A program made the position numbers and the translations under genes. From contig CAZPMC010000015.1 of NCBI GenBank assembly GCA_964587755.1, forward strand, positions 1 to 49,342: a stretch of 49,342 nucleotides of DNA, read 5' to 3'. The notes under the pieces were generated by a model that saw only the letters and a list, made by a program, of their open reading frames with translations, ran no database searches and had not been told where the DNA came from. Below are positions 16,602-24,858 of the stretch, in pieces (the first letter of the stretch is position 1; each line of letters begins with the position of its first letter). The stretch is from CAZPMC01 sp964587755 (GTDB lineage: Bacteria > Bacillota > Clostridia > Acetivibrionales > DTU013).

Positions 16602-17549
16602 TTGATAGAAATTGAAAAACCAAAAATTGAGTGCATAGAGTCCTCGGAAGACAACACATATGGTAAGTTTGTAGTCGAGCCGTTGGAGAGAGGTTTCGGA
16701 ATTACTTTAGGAAATTCACTCAGAAGGATATTATTATCATCGCTTCCGGGTGTAGCAGTGACATCTATTAAAATCGATGGAGTGCTGCATGAATTTTCTA
16801 CTGTTCCGGGAGTAATAGAGGATGTTACTGAGGTTATTCTCAATGTTAAGAACATTTCTCTTAAGCTTCACAGCGACGGTCCTAAAATAGTTTATATTGA
16901 ATCCGATGAAGAAGGTGTGATTACGGCTGGAGATATAAAGGTTGACTCAGATGTCGAGATACTCAATCCTGAGCTCCATATCTGCACATTAAACGGTGAA
17001 CACAGATTTTACATGGAGCTTGTAATCGATAAAAACAGAGGATATGTACCGGCAGAAAAGAATAAGCAACCAGGACAGCCCATAGGAATAATACCTGTTG
17101 ACTCAATATATACGCCTGTTACAAAGGTAAACTACACAGTAGAGAATACACGTGTAGGACAGATTACCGATTATGACAGACTTACCCTTGAGGTATGGAC
17201 TAATGGTAGTGTTAAGCCCGATGAGGCGATAAGCCTCGGAGCAAAGATATTAAGTGAGCATTTGAGCTTATTTATTGATCTTTCAGATCAGGCTAAGCAC
17301 GCAGAGATAATGGTTGAAAAGGAAGAGACCAAGAAGGAAAAGGTTCTCGAAATGACAATAGAGGAGCTGGATCTGTCCGTGAGATCATATAACTGCTTAA
17401 AGAGAGCCAGCATAAATACAGTTGAAGATTTGATTAGCAGGACAGAAGAAGACATGATGAAGGTTAGAAATCTTGGTAGAAAGTCTCTTGAAGAGGTTCT
17501 CCAGAAGCTCCACGCCTTAGGATTGTCCCTTGCTCCAAGCGAGGATTGA
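16602..17549 (+). CDS. rpoA: DNA-directed RNA polymerase subunit alpha
   Basis: The alpha dimer nucleates RNA polymerase assembly, and its C-terminal domain contacts UP elements and activators. The product has 315 residues. The N-terminal domain shows GRGFGITLGNSLRRILLSSLPG-type conservation (ERGFGITLGNSLRRILL). The C-terminal domain shows DLSVRSYNCLKRASINTVEDL and KVRNLGRKSLEEV. Two adjacent TTG codons (16599, 16602) could start it. The second is better spaced from AAGGGAGGG (16588-16596) and gives the usual M-I-E-I-E-K-P. Confidence 0.97.
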   Translation: MIEIEKPKIECIESSEDNTYGKFVVEPLERGFGITLGNSLRRILLSSLPGVAVTSIKIDGVLHEFSTVPGVIEDVTEVILNVKNISLKLHSDGPKIVYIESDEEGVITAGDIKVDSDVEILNPELHICTLNGEHRFYMELVIDKNRGYVPAEKNKQPGQPIGIIPVDSIYTPVTKVNYTVENTRVGQITDYDRLTLEVWTNGSVKPDEAISLGAKILSEHLSLFIDLSDQAKHAEIMVEKEETKKEKVLEMTIEELDLSVRSYNCLKRASINTVEDLISRTEEDMMKVRNLGRKSLEEVLQKLHALGLSLAPSED

Positions 17550-17572
17550 AAAAGATAGGGAGGTAGAGTATA

Positions 17573-18100
17573 ATGCCAGCACATAGGAAGTTGGGTCGTG
17601 CAACCGATCAGAGAAAAGCGATGCTCAAAAGCCAGGTTACTGCATTATTGCAGAATGGTAAAATAGAGACTACAGAAGCTAGGGCAAAAGAGGTTAAAGC
17701 AATAGCTGAAAAGCTTATCACTATGGCGATAAAAGAAGATGGGAATTACACCTCAAAACAGATTACCATAAGTGCTGCTAAGCTTGACAGTAAAGGCAGG
17801 AAAATAACAAAAGCCGCTACATCAAAAAACGGCAACAAGTATGAGGTTGTTGACAGAGAAACAAAAACTGACATGGTCAGAGTTGACAATCCTTCAAGAC
17901 TTGCCGCCAGAAGAAGAGCAATGAACTGGATTTACAGGGTAAAGGATGAGAACGGCAAGTATATTAATGTAGTTGACAAGCTATTCGATGATATAGGACC
18001 TAAGTTCAAAGGCGTAAACGGTGGCTACACAAGAATATATAAAATGGGGCCCAGAAGGGGCGACGCTGCACAGACAGTTATTCTTGAGCTAACAAAATAG
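17573..18100 (+). CDS. rplQ: 50S ribosomal protein L17, with internal insertion
   Basis: L17 is near the tunnel exit. The product is 175 residues, while many bacteria have 115-130. N-terminal HRKLGRATDQRKAMLKSQVT and C-terminal GGYTRIYKMGPRRGDAAQTVILEL are canonical. The extra ~50 residues lie between about 56 and 105 (including ISAAKLDSKGRK and YEVVDRETKTDMVRVDN), before the conserved NPSRLAARRRAM. Reading frame and codon use are continuous, so it is a genuine insertion and not a fusion artefact. It is the last gene before the terminator at 18129. Confidence 0.95.
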   Translation: MPAHRKLGRATDQRKAMLKSQVTALLQNGKIETTEARAKEVKAIAEKLITMAIKEDGNYTSKQITISAAKLDSKGRKITKAATSKNGNKYEVVDRETKTDMVRVDNPSRLAARRRAMNWIYRVKDENGKYINVVDKLFDDIGPKFKGVNGGYTRIYKMGPRRGDAAQTVILELTK

Positions 18101-18128
18101 TAATCTATAAATATTAAATAACAATCAT

Positions 18129-18167
18129 AGGGATTTGCCGTTCTTTGCGGACATATCCCTAATTTTG
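18129..18167 (+). terminator. terminator after rplQ
   Basis: AGGGAT (18129-18134) pairs with ATCCCT (18155-18160), with an inner CCG/CGG pair. The T-rich tail AATTTTGTCTTT follows. It closes the ribosomal cluster; the tail is imperfect, so some read-through into ecfA1 is possible. Confidence 0.65.
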
Positions 18168-18216
18168 TCTTTGCTTGGTATTAGGATAAGCTAAGGAATT
18201 ATCCGGGAGGTATGTT

Positions 18217-19080
18217 TTGAGCAGGGAAAAGAACATAATTGAAGTAAATAACGTGAGCTTCGTATACAAGGGCAATGACCAGGATAAGCTGGATGTGACA
18301 GCCCTTGAGGATATCAGTATCACAATTGCCGAGGGTGAGTTCATTGCGGTGCTTGGCAGAAACGGTTCAGGCAAATCCACTTTAGCCAAATTATTTAATG
18401 CATTGCTGTTGCCTGCAGTTGGAACTGTTATTGTAGATGGAATTAACACACTAAATGAAGAAATGCTATGGGATATCAGAAGCACAGCAGGCATGGTGTT
18501 CCAAAATCCCGATAATCAGATTGTAGGTACTGTTGTCGAAGAGGATGTTGCCTTTGGCCCTGAAAATCTCGGTGTACCACAGCAAGAAATAAGAGAGCGT
18601 GTAGACGAAGCACTGGAAATAATCGGGCTTTCAGAGTTTAAAAAGCATGCCCCCCACCTTTTGTCAGGAGGACAGAAGCAAAGAGTTGCGATTGCAGGAA
18701 TACTGGCTATGAAGCCTAAATGTATAGTGCTCGATGAGGCCACTGCAATGCTTGACCCTATCGGGAGAAAAGAGGTTATGAGCATATTAGAAAGGCTAAA
18801 TACTCAGGAGAATATTACTGTAGTCCATATAACCCACCATATGGATGAGGCTGTAGTAGCAGACAGAGTATTGGTAATTGACGAGGGCAAATGTGTTATA
18901 ATTGGGACCCCTAAAGAAGTATTCAGTGATGTGGAAAAAATAAAAAGCCTTGGACTTGATGTTCCCCAGGTGACTGAGCTGATGTATGAGTTGAATAAAT
19001 CAGGCTGCGAGTTTCCCCTTGATGTGCTGACTGTTGATGAGGCATTAAAGTGTATTTCAGATGCTTTAAACGCGCACTGA
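18217..19080 (+). CDS. ecfA1: ECF transporter ATPase EcfA1
   Basis: One of two ATPases energising shared (group II) ECF vitamin and metal importers. The product has 287 residues. Walker A GRNGSGKST is at 47-55, the Q-loop is FQNPDNQIVG, the signature is LSGGQKQR and Walker B is CIVLDEATAMLDP. The switch histidine is in HITHHMDEA. The TTG start is 6 nt after GGGAGG (18205-18210). No substrate-binding S component lies nearby, as expected for a shared module. Its 3' end overlaps the opposite-strand methyltransferase by 15 bp. Confidence 0.95.
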   Translation: MSREKNIIEVNNVSFVYKGNDQDKLDVTALEDISITIAEGEFIAVLGRNGSGKSTLAKLFNALLLPAVGTVIVDGINTLNEEMLWDIRSTAGMVFQNPDNQIVGTVVEEDVAFGPENLGVPQQEIRERVDEALEIIGLSEFKKHAPHLLSGGQKQRVAIAGILAMKPKCIVLDEATAMLDPIGRKEVMSILERLNTQENITVVHITHHMDEAVVADRVLVIDEGKCVIIGTPKEVFSDVEKIKSLGLDVPQVTELMYELNKSGCEFPLDVLTVDEALKCISDALNAH

Positions 19081-19662
19081 CTTATATACTCTGATACCAC
19101 CTTGCTTTTTAATATCCTCGGCGTTTCCAAAGCGATCCTTCATTATATTTTTTAACGTAGAGCCGCCCTTATTGTGAAAAGCGACAAGCCACAGTGCCCC
19201 GCCGGAATTTAGATAATCAAAAGCTTCGTTTATTAACCGTGTAATTATTTTTTTACCTGCTGCAATGGGGGGGTTTGTCACAATATCATCAAATTTCATG
19301 CCGCTAAATGCCGAAAATAAATCGCTTTTAACTACCTTTACATCCAAGTGGTTCGCCCGCGCATTGAGAATTGAATAGTCCACTGCTCTTTCGTTTATGT
19401 CGGACAGACATACTGTTTGGTATTGGAAAAGAGCTTTTATAAAAAGACCTATGGCACCATATCCGCAGCCTAAGTCAAGGACAGACCTTCCTGACGGCCT
19501 AAATGACTTTATAAGCAGCTCGGATGCCCGGTCTATTTTCATCTCGTTTGAAAAGACTCCGCTTACAGAAATCAGGGATAGTTGCCTGCCGTTTAGAGCT
19601 TGCTTAAATGCCTTTTCCTTTATATCCGAAGTCGGATGCTCGCTGTAATAGTGTTCAGCCAT
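19066..19662 (-). CDS. RsmC-like class I SAM methyltransferase
   Basis: 198 residues. Motif I is VLDLGCGYGAIG, an acidic residue follows in CLSDINERAV, and the catalytic TNPPIAAGK (N-P-P) marks guanine-N2/adenine-N6 type methyltransferases of the MTS family. It resembles the single-domain YbxB/RsmC-like proteins that are presumed to methylate 16S rRNA. True two-domain RsmC is about 340 residues, so this is the short form. It is encoded antisense between ecfA1 and ecfA2, overlapping the ecfA1 end by 15 bp. The precise substrate cannot be read from sequence. Confidence 0.85.
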   Translation of the reverse strand: MAEHYYSEHPTSDIKEKAFKQALNGRQLSLISVSGVFSNEMKIDRASELLIKSFRPSGRSVLDLGCGYGAIGLFIKALFQYQTVCLSDINERAVDYSILNARANHLDVKVVKSDLFSAFSGMKFDDIVTNPPIAAGKKIITRLINEAFDYLNSGGALWLVAFHNKGGSTLKNIMKDRFGNAEDIKKQGGIRVYKSVRV

Positions 19663-19745
19663 ATTTTTACCTCACTAACAATTTATTTAATGTTATAATA
19701 TAAATCCAGCATGGACAAGGGGTAAAAAATTTATTTGGTCCAAAG

Positions 19746-19774
19746 TGTTATAATAGCACTGGGTTTGGTATAAT
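19746..19774 (+). promoter_or_regulatory. promoter of ecfA2 operon
   Basis: Extended -10 TG-G-TATAAT (19766-19774) with a poor -35. A second TATAAT lies at 19749-19754. ecfA2 starts 39 nt downstream. This promoter is needed because the antisense gene separates ecfA2 from ecfA1. Confidence 0.55.
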
Positions 19775-19813
19775 AGGAAACGTTAGGATTTTAAAAGGGA
19801 CAGGGAGTAAAAG

Positions 19814-20671
19814 ATGTCAATAGAGATTCAGAATCTTTCATATACTTATATGAATGAAACGCCTTTTGAAAATAAGGCGATTAAGGATATAAACCTAAAA
19901 ATCAGCGATGGCGAATTTGTTGGGATAATTGGCCATACAGGTTCAGGAAAGTCAACGTTGATTCAGCACTTAAACGGTCTTTTAAAACCCAGCGCAGGCA
20001 AGGTGTTCATTAATGGTGTTGATACTACGGGTAAGGACCTTAAAGAGTTGAGAAAGCAAGTGGGTATTGTGTTTCAATACCCCGAACATCAGCTATTTGA
20101 AGAAACTGTCTATAAGGATATAGCATTTGGACTGCTAAAAAAGAAGGTTTCTCCTCAGGAGATCCGGCAAGAGGTATTAAAGGTAATTGAAACAGTGGGG
20201 CTTACTGAGGATGTTTTAGAAAAGTCGCCATTTGAACTGTCCGGGGGACAAAAACGCAGAGTCGCCATAGCCGGAGTCCTGATAATGAAGCCTGAGATAC
20301 TTATACTTGATGAGCCTACAGCAGGGCTTGATCCAAAAGGAAGGGATGAGATATTCGGCTTTATTACACAGATACATAAATCAATGGGATTGACGGTCAT
20401 TCTTGTATCACACAGTATGGAGGATATTGCAAGGCTTGTTAAAAGAGTTATCGTTATGAACAAAGGTCAAATAGCATTGGACGGTTCGGTGGAAGAGGTG
20501 TTCTCAGATATTGACAGACTGGAAGAAATGGGGCTTTCTGCTCCTCAGGTTGCACATTTAATGAAGGGCTTAAGAGCCTTAAACCCAGCAATTGATGACA
20601 AAAAGTACACGGTGGGCGCGGCTAAGGAGGAGCTGTTGAAGCACCTGAAAGTGAAGGTGCAAGAGCTATGA
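19814..20671 (+). CDS. ecfA2: ECF transporter ATPase EcfA2
   Basis: The second ECF ATPase, which pairs with EcfA1. It has 285 residues. Walker A GHTGSGKST is at 40-48, the Q-loop is FQYPEHQLFEETV, the signature is LSGGQKRR, Walker B is ILILDEPTAGLDP, and the H-loop is in LVSHSMED. CAGGGAG precedes the ATG. The end overlaps ecfT (ATGATG at the stop). Confidence 0.95.
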   Translation: MSIEIQNLSYTYMNETPFENKAIKDINLKISDGEFVGIIGHTGSGKSTLIQHLNGLLKPSAGKVFINGVDTTGKDLKELRKQVGIVFQYPEHQLFEETVYKDIAFGLLKKKVSPQEIRQEVLKVIETVGLTEDVLEKSPFELSGGQKRRVAIAGVLIMKPEILILDEPTAGLDPKGRDEIFGFITQIHKSMGLTVILVSHSMEDIARLVKRVIVMNKGQIALDGSVEEVFSDIDRLEEMGLSAPQVAHLMKGLRALNPAIDDKKYTVGAAKEELLKHLKVKVQEL

Positions 20672-21468
20672 TGAACAATATTACAATAGGTCAATATATT
20701 CCCGGCAACTCAATTATCCATAGGGCGGACCCGAGGACAAAAATAATACTGTCATTGGTTTTTATGATAGTAATCTTTATGCTCAATACATTTTGGTCCT
20801 TTGCAGCTATGGCATTGTTTATTTTAATGGCAGTGATTATATCCGGGGTTCCGGTCAAATATACATTAAGAGGCTTGAAGCCGCTTATTTTCATAATAGT
20901 ATTTACTGCGGTGATTAATATATTTACCACAGGTGGGACCCCTTTGGGAAGCTTTTTTCCACTTAAATATATAACTGTTGAAGGGTTAATATTGGCACTA
21001 AAGCTTGCTACCAGACTGGCTCTGGTAATCATCAGCGGATCGCTGCTCACATTTACTACTACACCAATTTTACTTACCGACGGCATAGAAAAGCTTCTAA
21101 ATCCTTTCAGGAAAATAGGTGTACCTGCCCATGAGCTTGCGATGATGATGTCGATAGCCTTAAGGTTCATACCTACATTGCTTGAGGAAACAGATAAAAT
21201 AATGAAAGCTCAGGCTGCAAGAGGTGCTGATTTTGATACGGGAAACCTTATGCAGCGGGCTAAAAGCTTTGTACCTGTACTGGTGCCTTTGTTTGTCAGC
21301 GCCTTCAGAAGAGCAGATGAGCTGGCAACTGCCATGGAAGCCAGGTGCTACAGAGGAGGGACAGGCAGGACCAGAATGAGAGAAATAGAGTTTACACAAA
21401 TTGATTTAGAAATTTCGCTGACGGTTGCTGTATTTATTTCGGCATTACTTCTATTGCAGTACTTATAA
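20668..21468 (+). CDS. ecfT: ECF transporter transmembrane subunit EcfT
   Basis: EcfT is the membrane scaffold that couples the EcfA1/A2 ATPases to interchangeable S components. The 266 residues carry several hydrophobic segments. The two coupling-helix Ala-Arg-Gly type motifs are visible as AQAARGAD and AMEARCYRGG. A start at either of two adjacent ATGs (20668, 20671) is possible. The first overlaps the ecfA2 stop. Confidence 0.94.
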   Translation: MMNNITIGQYIPGNSIIHRADPRTKIILSLVFMIVIFMLNTFWSFAAMALFILMAVIISGVPVKYTLRGLKPLIFIIVFTAVINIFTTGGTPLGSFFPLKYITVEGLILALKLATRLALVIISGSLLTFTTTPILLTDGIEKLLNPFRKIGVPAHELAMMMSIALRFIPTLLEETDKIMKAQAARGADFDTGNLMQRAKSFVPVLVPLFVSAFRRADELATAMEARCYRGGTGRTRMREIEFTQIDLEISLTVAVFISALLLLQYL

Positions 21469-21521
21469 TCCGGCTTTGAAATTAATGATTTGGCTACGGA
21501 AGTATGGAGGATGAGGTAGAT

Positions 21522-22829
21522 ATGTTGAAGCACAAGGTTGATGCATTCTTAAGAAAGTACGGAATGAGCGCGTCAGATGTAGATCTTGCCAAAAACTGCA
21601 GCATTTTTATTGAGGAAATGAAAAGAGGTCTTATTGGCGAGAGCTCTCTTTTAATGCTTCCTACATACATCGGCATGGAGACGGAGCTTCCACTGATGGA
21701 GAGGGTTATTGCTATTGATGCAGGCGGAACTAACTTCAGGGTTGCCCTTATTTACTTTGATGAAGCCAAAAAGCCTGTAATTGAATATTTCAATAACTAC
21801 CCCATGCCGGGTACCCAGGGTGAAATCACTAAGGAAGAGTTTTTTGATACGATTTATGAATATATCCGTCCTGTTCTTTCAAAAAGCAACAAAATCAGCT
21901 TTTGCTTCTCATATGCTACGGTTATCCAGCCTGATAAGGACGGACGGCTTATTAAGTTTAGCAAGGAAGTTAAGGTAAGCGGGGTGGATGGAGAGCTTAT
22001 CGGGAAGAATTTGAAGGACACATTGAAAAAGCATGGGTGTACAGAGGATAAAGAAGTGATTATCCTAAATGACACGGTTGCCACACTGCTGGCTGGAAAG
22101 GCTGCATTCCCGCAACGGATATTTGATGGCTACATAGGGTTTATACTGGGGACGGGTACAAATATGTGCTACCTGGAACGGTTGGATAACATCGGTAAAA
22201 TATCGCAAATGAAGGGGAATGATGGTTCTATTTTAATAAATATAGAATCCGGAGCCTATGATAAAGCTCCATTAAGTGTAATTGATAAAGAGTATGATAA
22301 TACTACGGCAAATCCAGGGTATTTTCCCTTCGAAAAAACCGTTTCCGGTGCATATCAGGGAGGACTTATTTTTACGGCAATTAAAAAGGCTGCAGATGAG
22401 GGCATCTTCTCAGAGCAAACGGCTAAAGCACTTTACGAGATTGACTCCTTGAGCTCTGTGGAGATTGATGATTTTTTAAATTATCCTTACGGCGAAAATA
22501 TATTGGCAAAATGCTGCTCTTGTGCCCATTGGGATGACGATCGGATTGCATTATATTATCTGATTGACGGTGTAATTGAAAGAACAGCCAGATTTATTGC
22601 TTTCAGCCTGACGGCGGTTATGGAAAAGACAGGGAAGGGTAAAAACCCGTGCAAGCCAATTTGTATAACAGCCGACGGTTCGACTTTTCATAAATCAAAG
22701 CTTTTCCGTAAAAAACTGGATTACTACATTAAGACATTTACCAATGATTCAAAGGGTATTTATTGTGAGTTTGTCAAAGTTGACCAAGGCACACTTATAG
22801 GTACAGCCATCGCAGGATTGCTGAACTGA
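21522..22829 (+). CDS. eukaryotic-type hexokinase
   Basis: It phosphorylates hexoses with ATP. About 435 residues from the ATG at 21522 (GGAGG at 21506-21510); an ATG at 21504 would add six residues. It shows the sugar-kinase phosphate-1 motif AIDAGGTNFRVAL, NDTVATLLAG, and GFILGTGTNMCYLE. This is the long hexokinase family typical of yeast and animals rather than the ~320-residue bacterial ROK or Glk type. Similar enzymes are known in cellulolytic clostridia (from memory). It lies in the ecfA2-ecfT-truA run without an obvious own promoter. Substrate preference is not readable. Confidence 0.88.
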   Translation: MLKHKVDAFLRKYGMSASDVDLAKNCSIFIEEMKRGLIGESSLLMLPTYIGMETELPLMERVIAIDAGGTNFRVALIYFDEAKKPVIEYFNNYPMPGTQGEITKEEFFDTIYEYIRPVLSKSNKISFCFSYATVIQPDKDGRLIKFSKEVKVSGVDGELIGKNLKDTLKKHGCTEDKEVIILNDTVATLLAGKAAFPQRIFDGYIGFILGTGTNMCYLERLDNIGKISQMKGNDGSILINIESGAYDKAPLSVIDKEYDNTTANPGYFPFEKTVSGAYQGGLIFTAIKKAADEGIFSEQTAKALYEIDSLSSVEIDDFLNYPYGENILAKCCSCAHWDDDRIALYYLIDGVIERTARFIAFSLTAVMEKTGKGKNPCKPICITADGSTFHKSKLFRKKLDYYIKTFTNDSKGIYCEFVKVDQGTLIGTAIAGLLN

Positions 22830-22851
22830 CAAGGCAAAGAGTGAATTCATT

Positions 22852-23586
22852 ATGAGGAATATTAAGCTCACAATAGAATATGATGGAACAGCCTATCATG
22901 GTTGGCAGAGCCAGCAAAATGCCGTAACGGTGCAGGATGTGGTGACAAATGCAATCATGAAGCTTACCGGCGAAAAGGTGAGCATTACAGGCGCCAGCAG
23001 GACGGATGCGGGAGTACATGCATTAGGTCAAGTATGCAATTTTTTTACTGCCTCGCCTATACCCGCGGACAAATTCGCCTATGCGTTAAATACACTACTT
23101 CCTAAGGATATAGTAATTCGCGGCTCAGAACAAGTGCCCTCTGATTTTCATGCCCGTTTTAGTGCAAAGGGTAAAATGTACCGCTATGTTTTTTACAACT
23201 CACCGTTTCCATCTGCCCTTGAGAGGAACAGGGCGTACCACATTTATTACCCTCTGGACGAAAGTGCAATGACATCAGCAGCGGCACATCTTGTAGGCAC
23301 ACATGATTTTGAAGCCTTTAGTGCGGCAGGAAGCAGTGTGAAATCGACAGTCAGAACAATTACAAAAGCTTCAGTTATTAGAAGAGGTGATCTTGTTGAG
23401 CTTACGGTTGCTGGTGACGGATTTTTGTATAATATGGTCAGAATTATTGCAGGCACTTTAGTTGAGGTGGGCTTTGGCAAAAAAATGCCCGGTGATGTAC
23501 CGGATATTATAAAGAGCCTGGACAGAAGACTTGCAGGACGGACTGCACCTGCCCAGGGGCTATATCTTGTTGAAATTTATTACTAA
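22852..23586 (+). CDS. truA: tRNA pseudouridine(38-40) synthase TruA
   Basis: It isomerises uridines 38-40 in the anticodon arm. The 244 residues match the family. N-terminal LTIEYDGTAYHGWQSQ, catalytic Asp52 in GASRTDAGVHALGQV, and GDGFLYNMVRIIAGTLVEVG near the C-terminus are canonical. It follows hexokinase by 22 nt. truA between ecfT and rplM is the standard Firmicutes order, so the hexokinase is the inserted member. Confidence 0.97.
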   Translation: MRNIKLTIEYDGTAYHGWQSQQNAVTVQDVVTNAIMKLTGEKVSITGASRTDAGVHALGQVCNFFTASPIPADKFAYALNTLLPKDIVIRGSEQVPSDFHARFSAKGKMYRYVFYNSPFPSALERNRAYHIYYPLDESAMTSAAAHLVGTHDFEAFSAAGSSVKSTVRTITKASVIRRGDLVELTVAGDGFLYNMVRIIAGTLVEVGFGKKMPGDVPDIIKSLDRRLAGRTAPAQGLYLVEIYY

Positions 23587-23645
23587 AAAATGAGATGGCA
23601 GTCGATTATGGTGAAGGTACAGGCATATTTAAGCAAGAAAATAGA

Positions 23646-23680
23646 GATAATGAGAGATAAATTAAAATTATCGTTTTTTT
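23646..23680 (+). terminator. A/T-rich terminator after truA
   Basis: GATAAT (23646-23651) pairs with ATTATC (23667-23672), then G and seven Ts (23674-23680). The stem is weak but the T-run is clear, and it directly precedes the rplM promoter. Confidence 0.55.
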
Positions 23681-23682
23681 GC

Positions 23683-23712
23683 TTGACATAAGGGGAGGAC
23701 CTGTATTATTAT
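23683..23712 (+). promoter_or_regulatory. promoter of rplM-rpsI
   Basis: Consensus TTGACA (23683-23688), an 18-bp spacer and TATTAT (23707-23712). Transcription would start near 23719, 87 nt before rplM. Confidence 0.7.
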
Positions 23713-23718
23713 ATTAAA

Positions 23719-23765
23719 GTGCCGCAAAGACCGGCAGTAATTTTGCTGTGTTTATGTAAGGTATA
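23719..23765 (+). promoter_or_regulatory. candidate L13 leader
   Basis: At the very start of the predicted transcript TGCCG (23720-23724) pairs with CGGCA (23732-23736), then a T-rich single strand. Low-GC Gram-positives have an L13-binding leader element upstream of rplM (Rfam L13_leader). Position and size fit, but consensus identity was not tested. Confidence 0.45.
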
Positions 23766-23805
23766 TAATATATTTTTTATAGTAGTTGAGGAGGACAGGT
23801 TACAC

Positions 23806-24240
23806 ATGAAAACTTTCATGGCAAAGGCCGAAGAAGTTAGTAGAAAATGGTATGTAGTTGACGCTGCAGGAAAGCCACTGGGAAGACTTGCAAGTGAAAT
23901 TGCCAATATTTTAAGAGGCAAAAACAAACCCACATATACTCCGCATGTTGATACAGGCGATTATGTGATAGTGTTAAATGCAGAGAAGGTTGTACTGACA
24001 GGCAACAAATTAGATCAAAAGCTTTACAGACGTCATACAGGCTGGCCAGGCGGATTAAAGGAAACTACGGCAAGAAACCTTATGGCGAAAGCACCTGAAA
24101 GGGTTATAGAGCTAGCCGTTAAAGGGATGCTCCCCCACAACAGTTTGGGACGTGCGATGTACAAAAAGCTCAAGGTATACAAAGGAGCCGAGCACGAGCA
24201 CCAGGCACAAAAACCCGAAGTATTGGAAATTAATGTTTAA
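23806..24240 (+). CDS. rplM: 50S ribosomal protein L13
   Basis: L13 is an early 50S assembly protein. The product is 144 residues starting MKTFMAKAEEVSRKWYVVDA. An upstream extension of the frame to 23719 is rejected because GAGGAGGAC (23788-23796) precedes the ATG at 23806. GRLASEIANILRGKNKPTYTP and GMLPHNSLGRAMYKKLKVY are canonical. It forms the usual pair with rpsI. Confidence 0.98.
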   Translation: MKTFMAKAEEVSRKWYVVDAAGKPLGRLASEIANILRGKNKPTYTPHVDTGDYVIVLNAEKVVLTGNKLDQKLYRRHTGWPGGLKETTARNLMAKAPERVIELAVKGMLPHNSLGRAMYKKLKVYKGAEHEHQAQKPEVLEINV

Positions 24241-24260
24241 TGAGGAGGGAGGAGCATAAA

Positions 24261-24656
24261 ATGGCTACAAAGATACAGTATTACGGTACAGGAAGAAGAA
24301 AGAAATCAGTTGCAAGAGTTAGACTGATTCCCGGAGATGGGAAGGTAACTATAAATGACAGAACTATCGACGATTATTTTGGACTTGAGACTTTAAAGAC
24401 CATACTAAGGCAGCCCTTAGTATTGACTGATACAGTTTCAAAATTCGACGTAATTTGCAATGTTAAAGGTGGCGGATTCACCGGTCAGGCAGGAGCAATA
24501 AGACACGGAATTGCAAGAGCGCTTCTGAAGGCTGATGAAGAATTCAGACCTGCACTTAAAAAAGCCGGTTACCTTACAAGAGACCCGAGAATGAAAGAAA
24601 GAAAGAAATATGGTCTCAAAAAGGCAAGAAGAGCACCACAGTTCTCAAAGAGATAA
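24261..24656 (+). CDS. rpsI: 30S ribosomal protein S9
   Basis: S9's C-terminal tail contacts P-site tRNA. It has 131 residues starting MATKIQYYGTGRRKKSVARV and ending in the conserved KKARRAPQFSKR. The ATG at 24261 follows GGAGGGAGGAG. An in-frame start at 24240 is rejected. Confidence 0.98.
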   Translation: MATKIQYYGTGRRKKSVARVRLIPGDGKVTINDRTIDDYFGLETLKTILRQPLVLTDTVSKFDVICNVKGGGFTGQAGAIRHGIARALLKADEEFRPALKKAGYLTRDPRMKERKKYGLKKARRAPQFSKR

Positions 24657-24713
24657 CATTTTGTTTCATTACACACGAGTTTGTTTACAATTACAAAGTT
24701 TGCTTATGGCAAG

Positions 24714-24753
24714 CGCCAACCGTCAGGGGGAGAATTCCCTTTGGCGGTTTTTT
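24714..24753 (+). terminator. terminator after rpsI
   Basis: CGCCAA (24714-24719) and AGGG pair with CCCT and TTGGCG (24741-24746), followed by GTTTTTT. A clear intrinsic terminator. Confidence 0.85.
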
Positions 24754-24823
24754 ATGCAGTGATTTGTGCGGTGTAATTAGACCCAAAGTCGTTCAATATA
24801 AGCAAAATACATATGTAGTTATG

Positions 24824-24852
24824 TTGAAATGGAGAGGTGTATTTGATATAAT
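24824..24852 (+). promoter_or_regulatory. promoter of the nuclease unit
   Basis: TTGAAA (24824-24829), a 17-bp spacer and TATAAT (24847-24852), with TG one base upstream of the -10. A strong vegetative-type promoter that starts about 190 nt before the gene. Confidence 0.75.
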
Positions 24853-24858
24853 TCCAAT

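Noticed and set aside
18516..18785. Minus-strand open frame within ecfA1
   Set aside because: It is antisense to conserved ATPase motifs and has no own signals.
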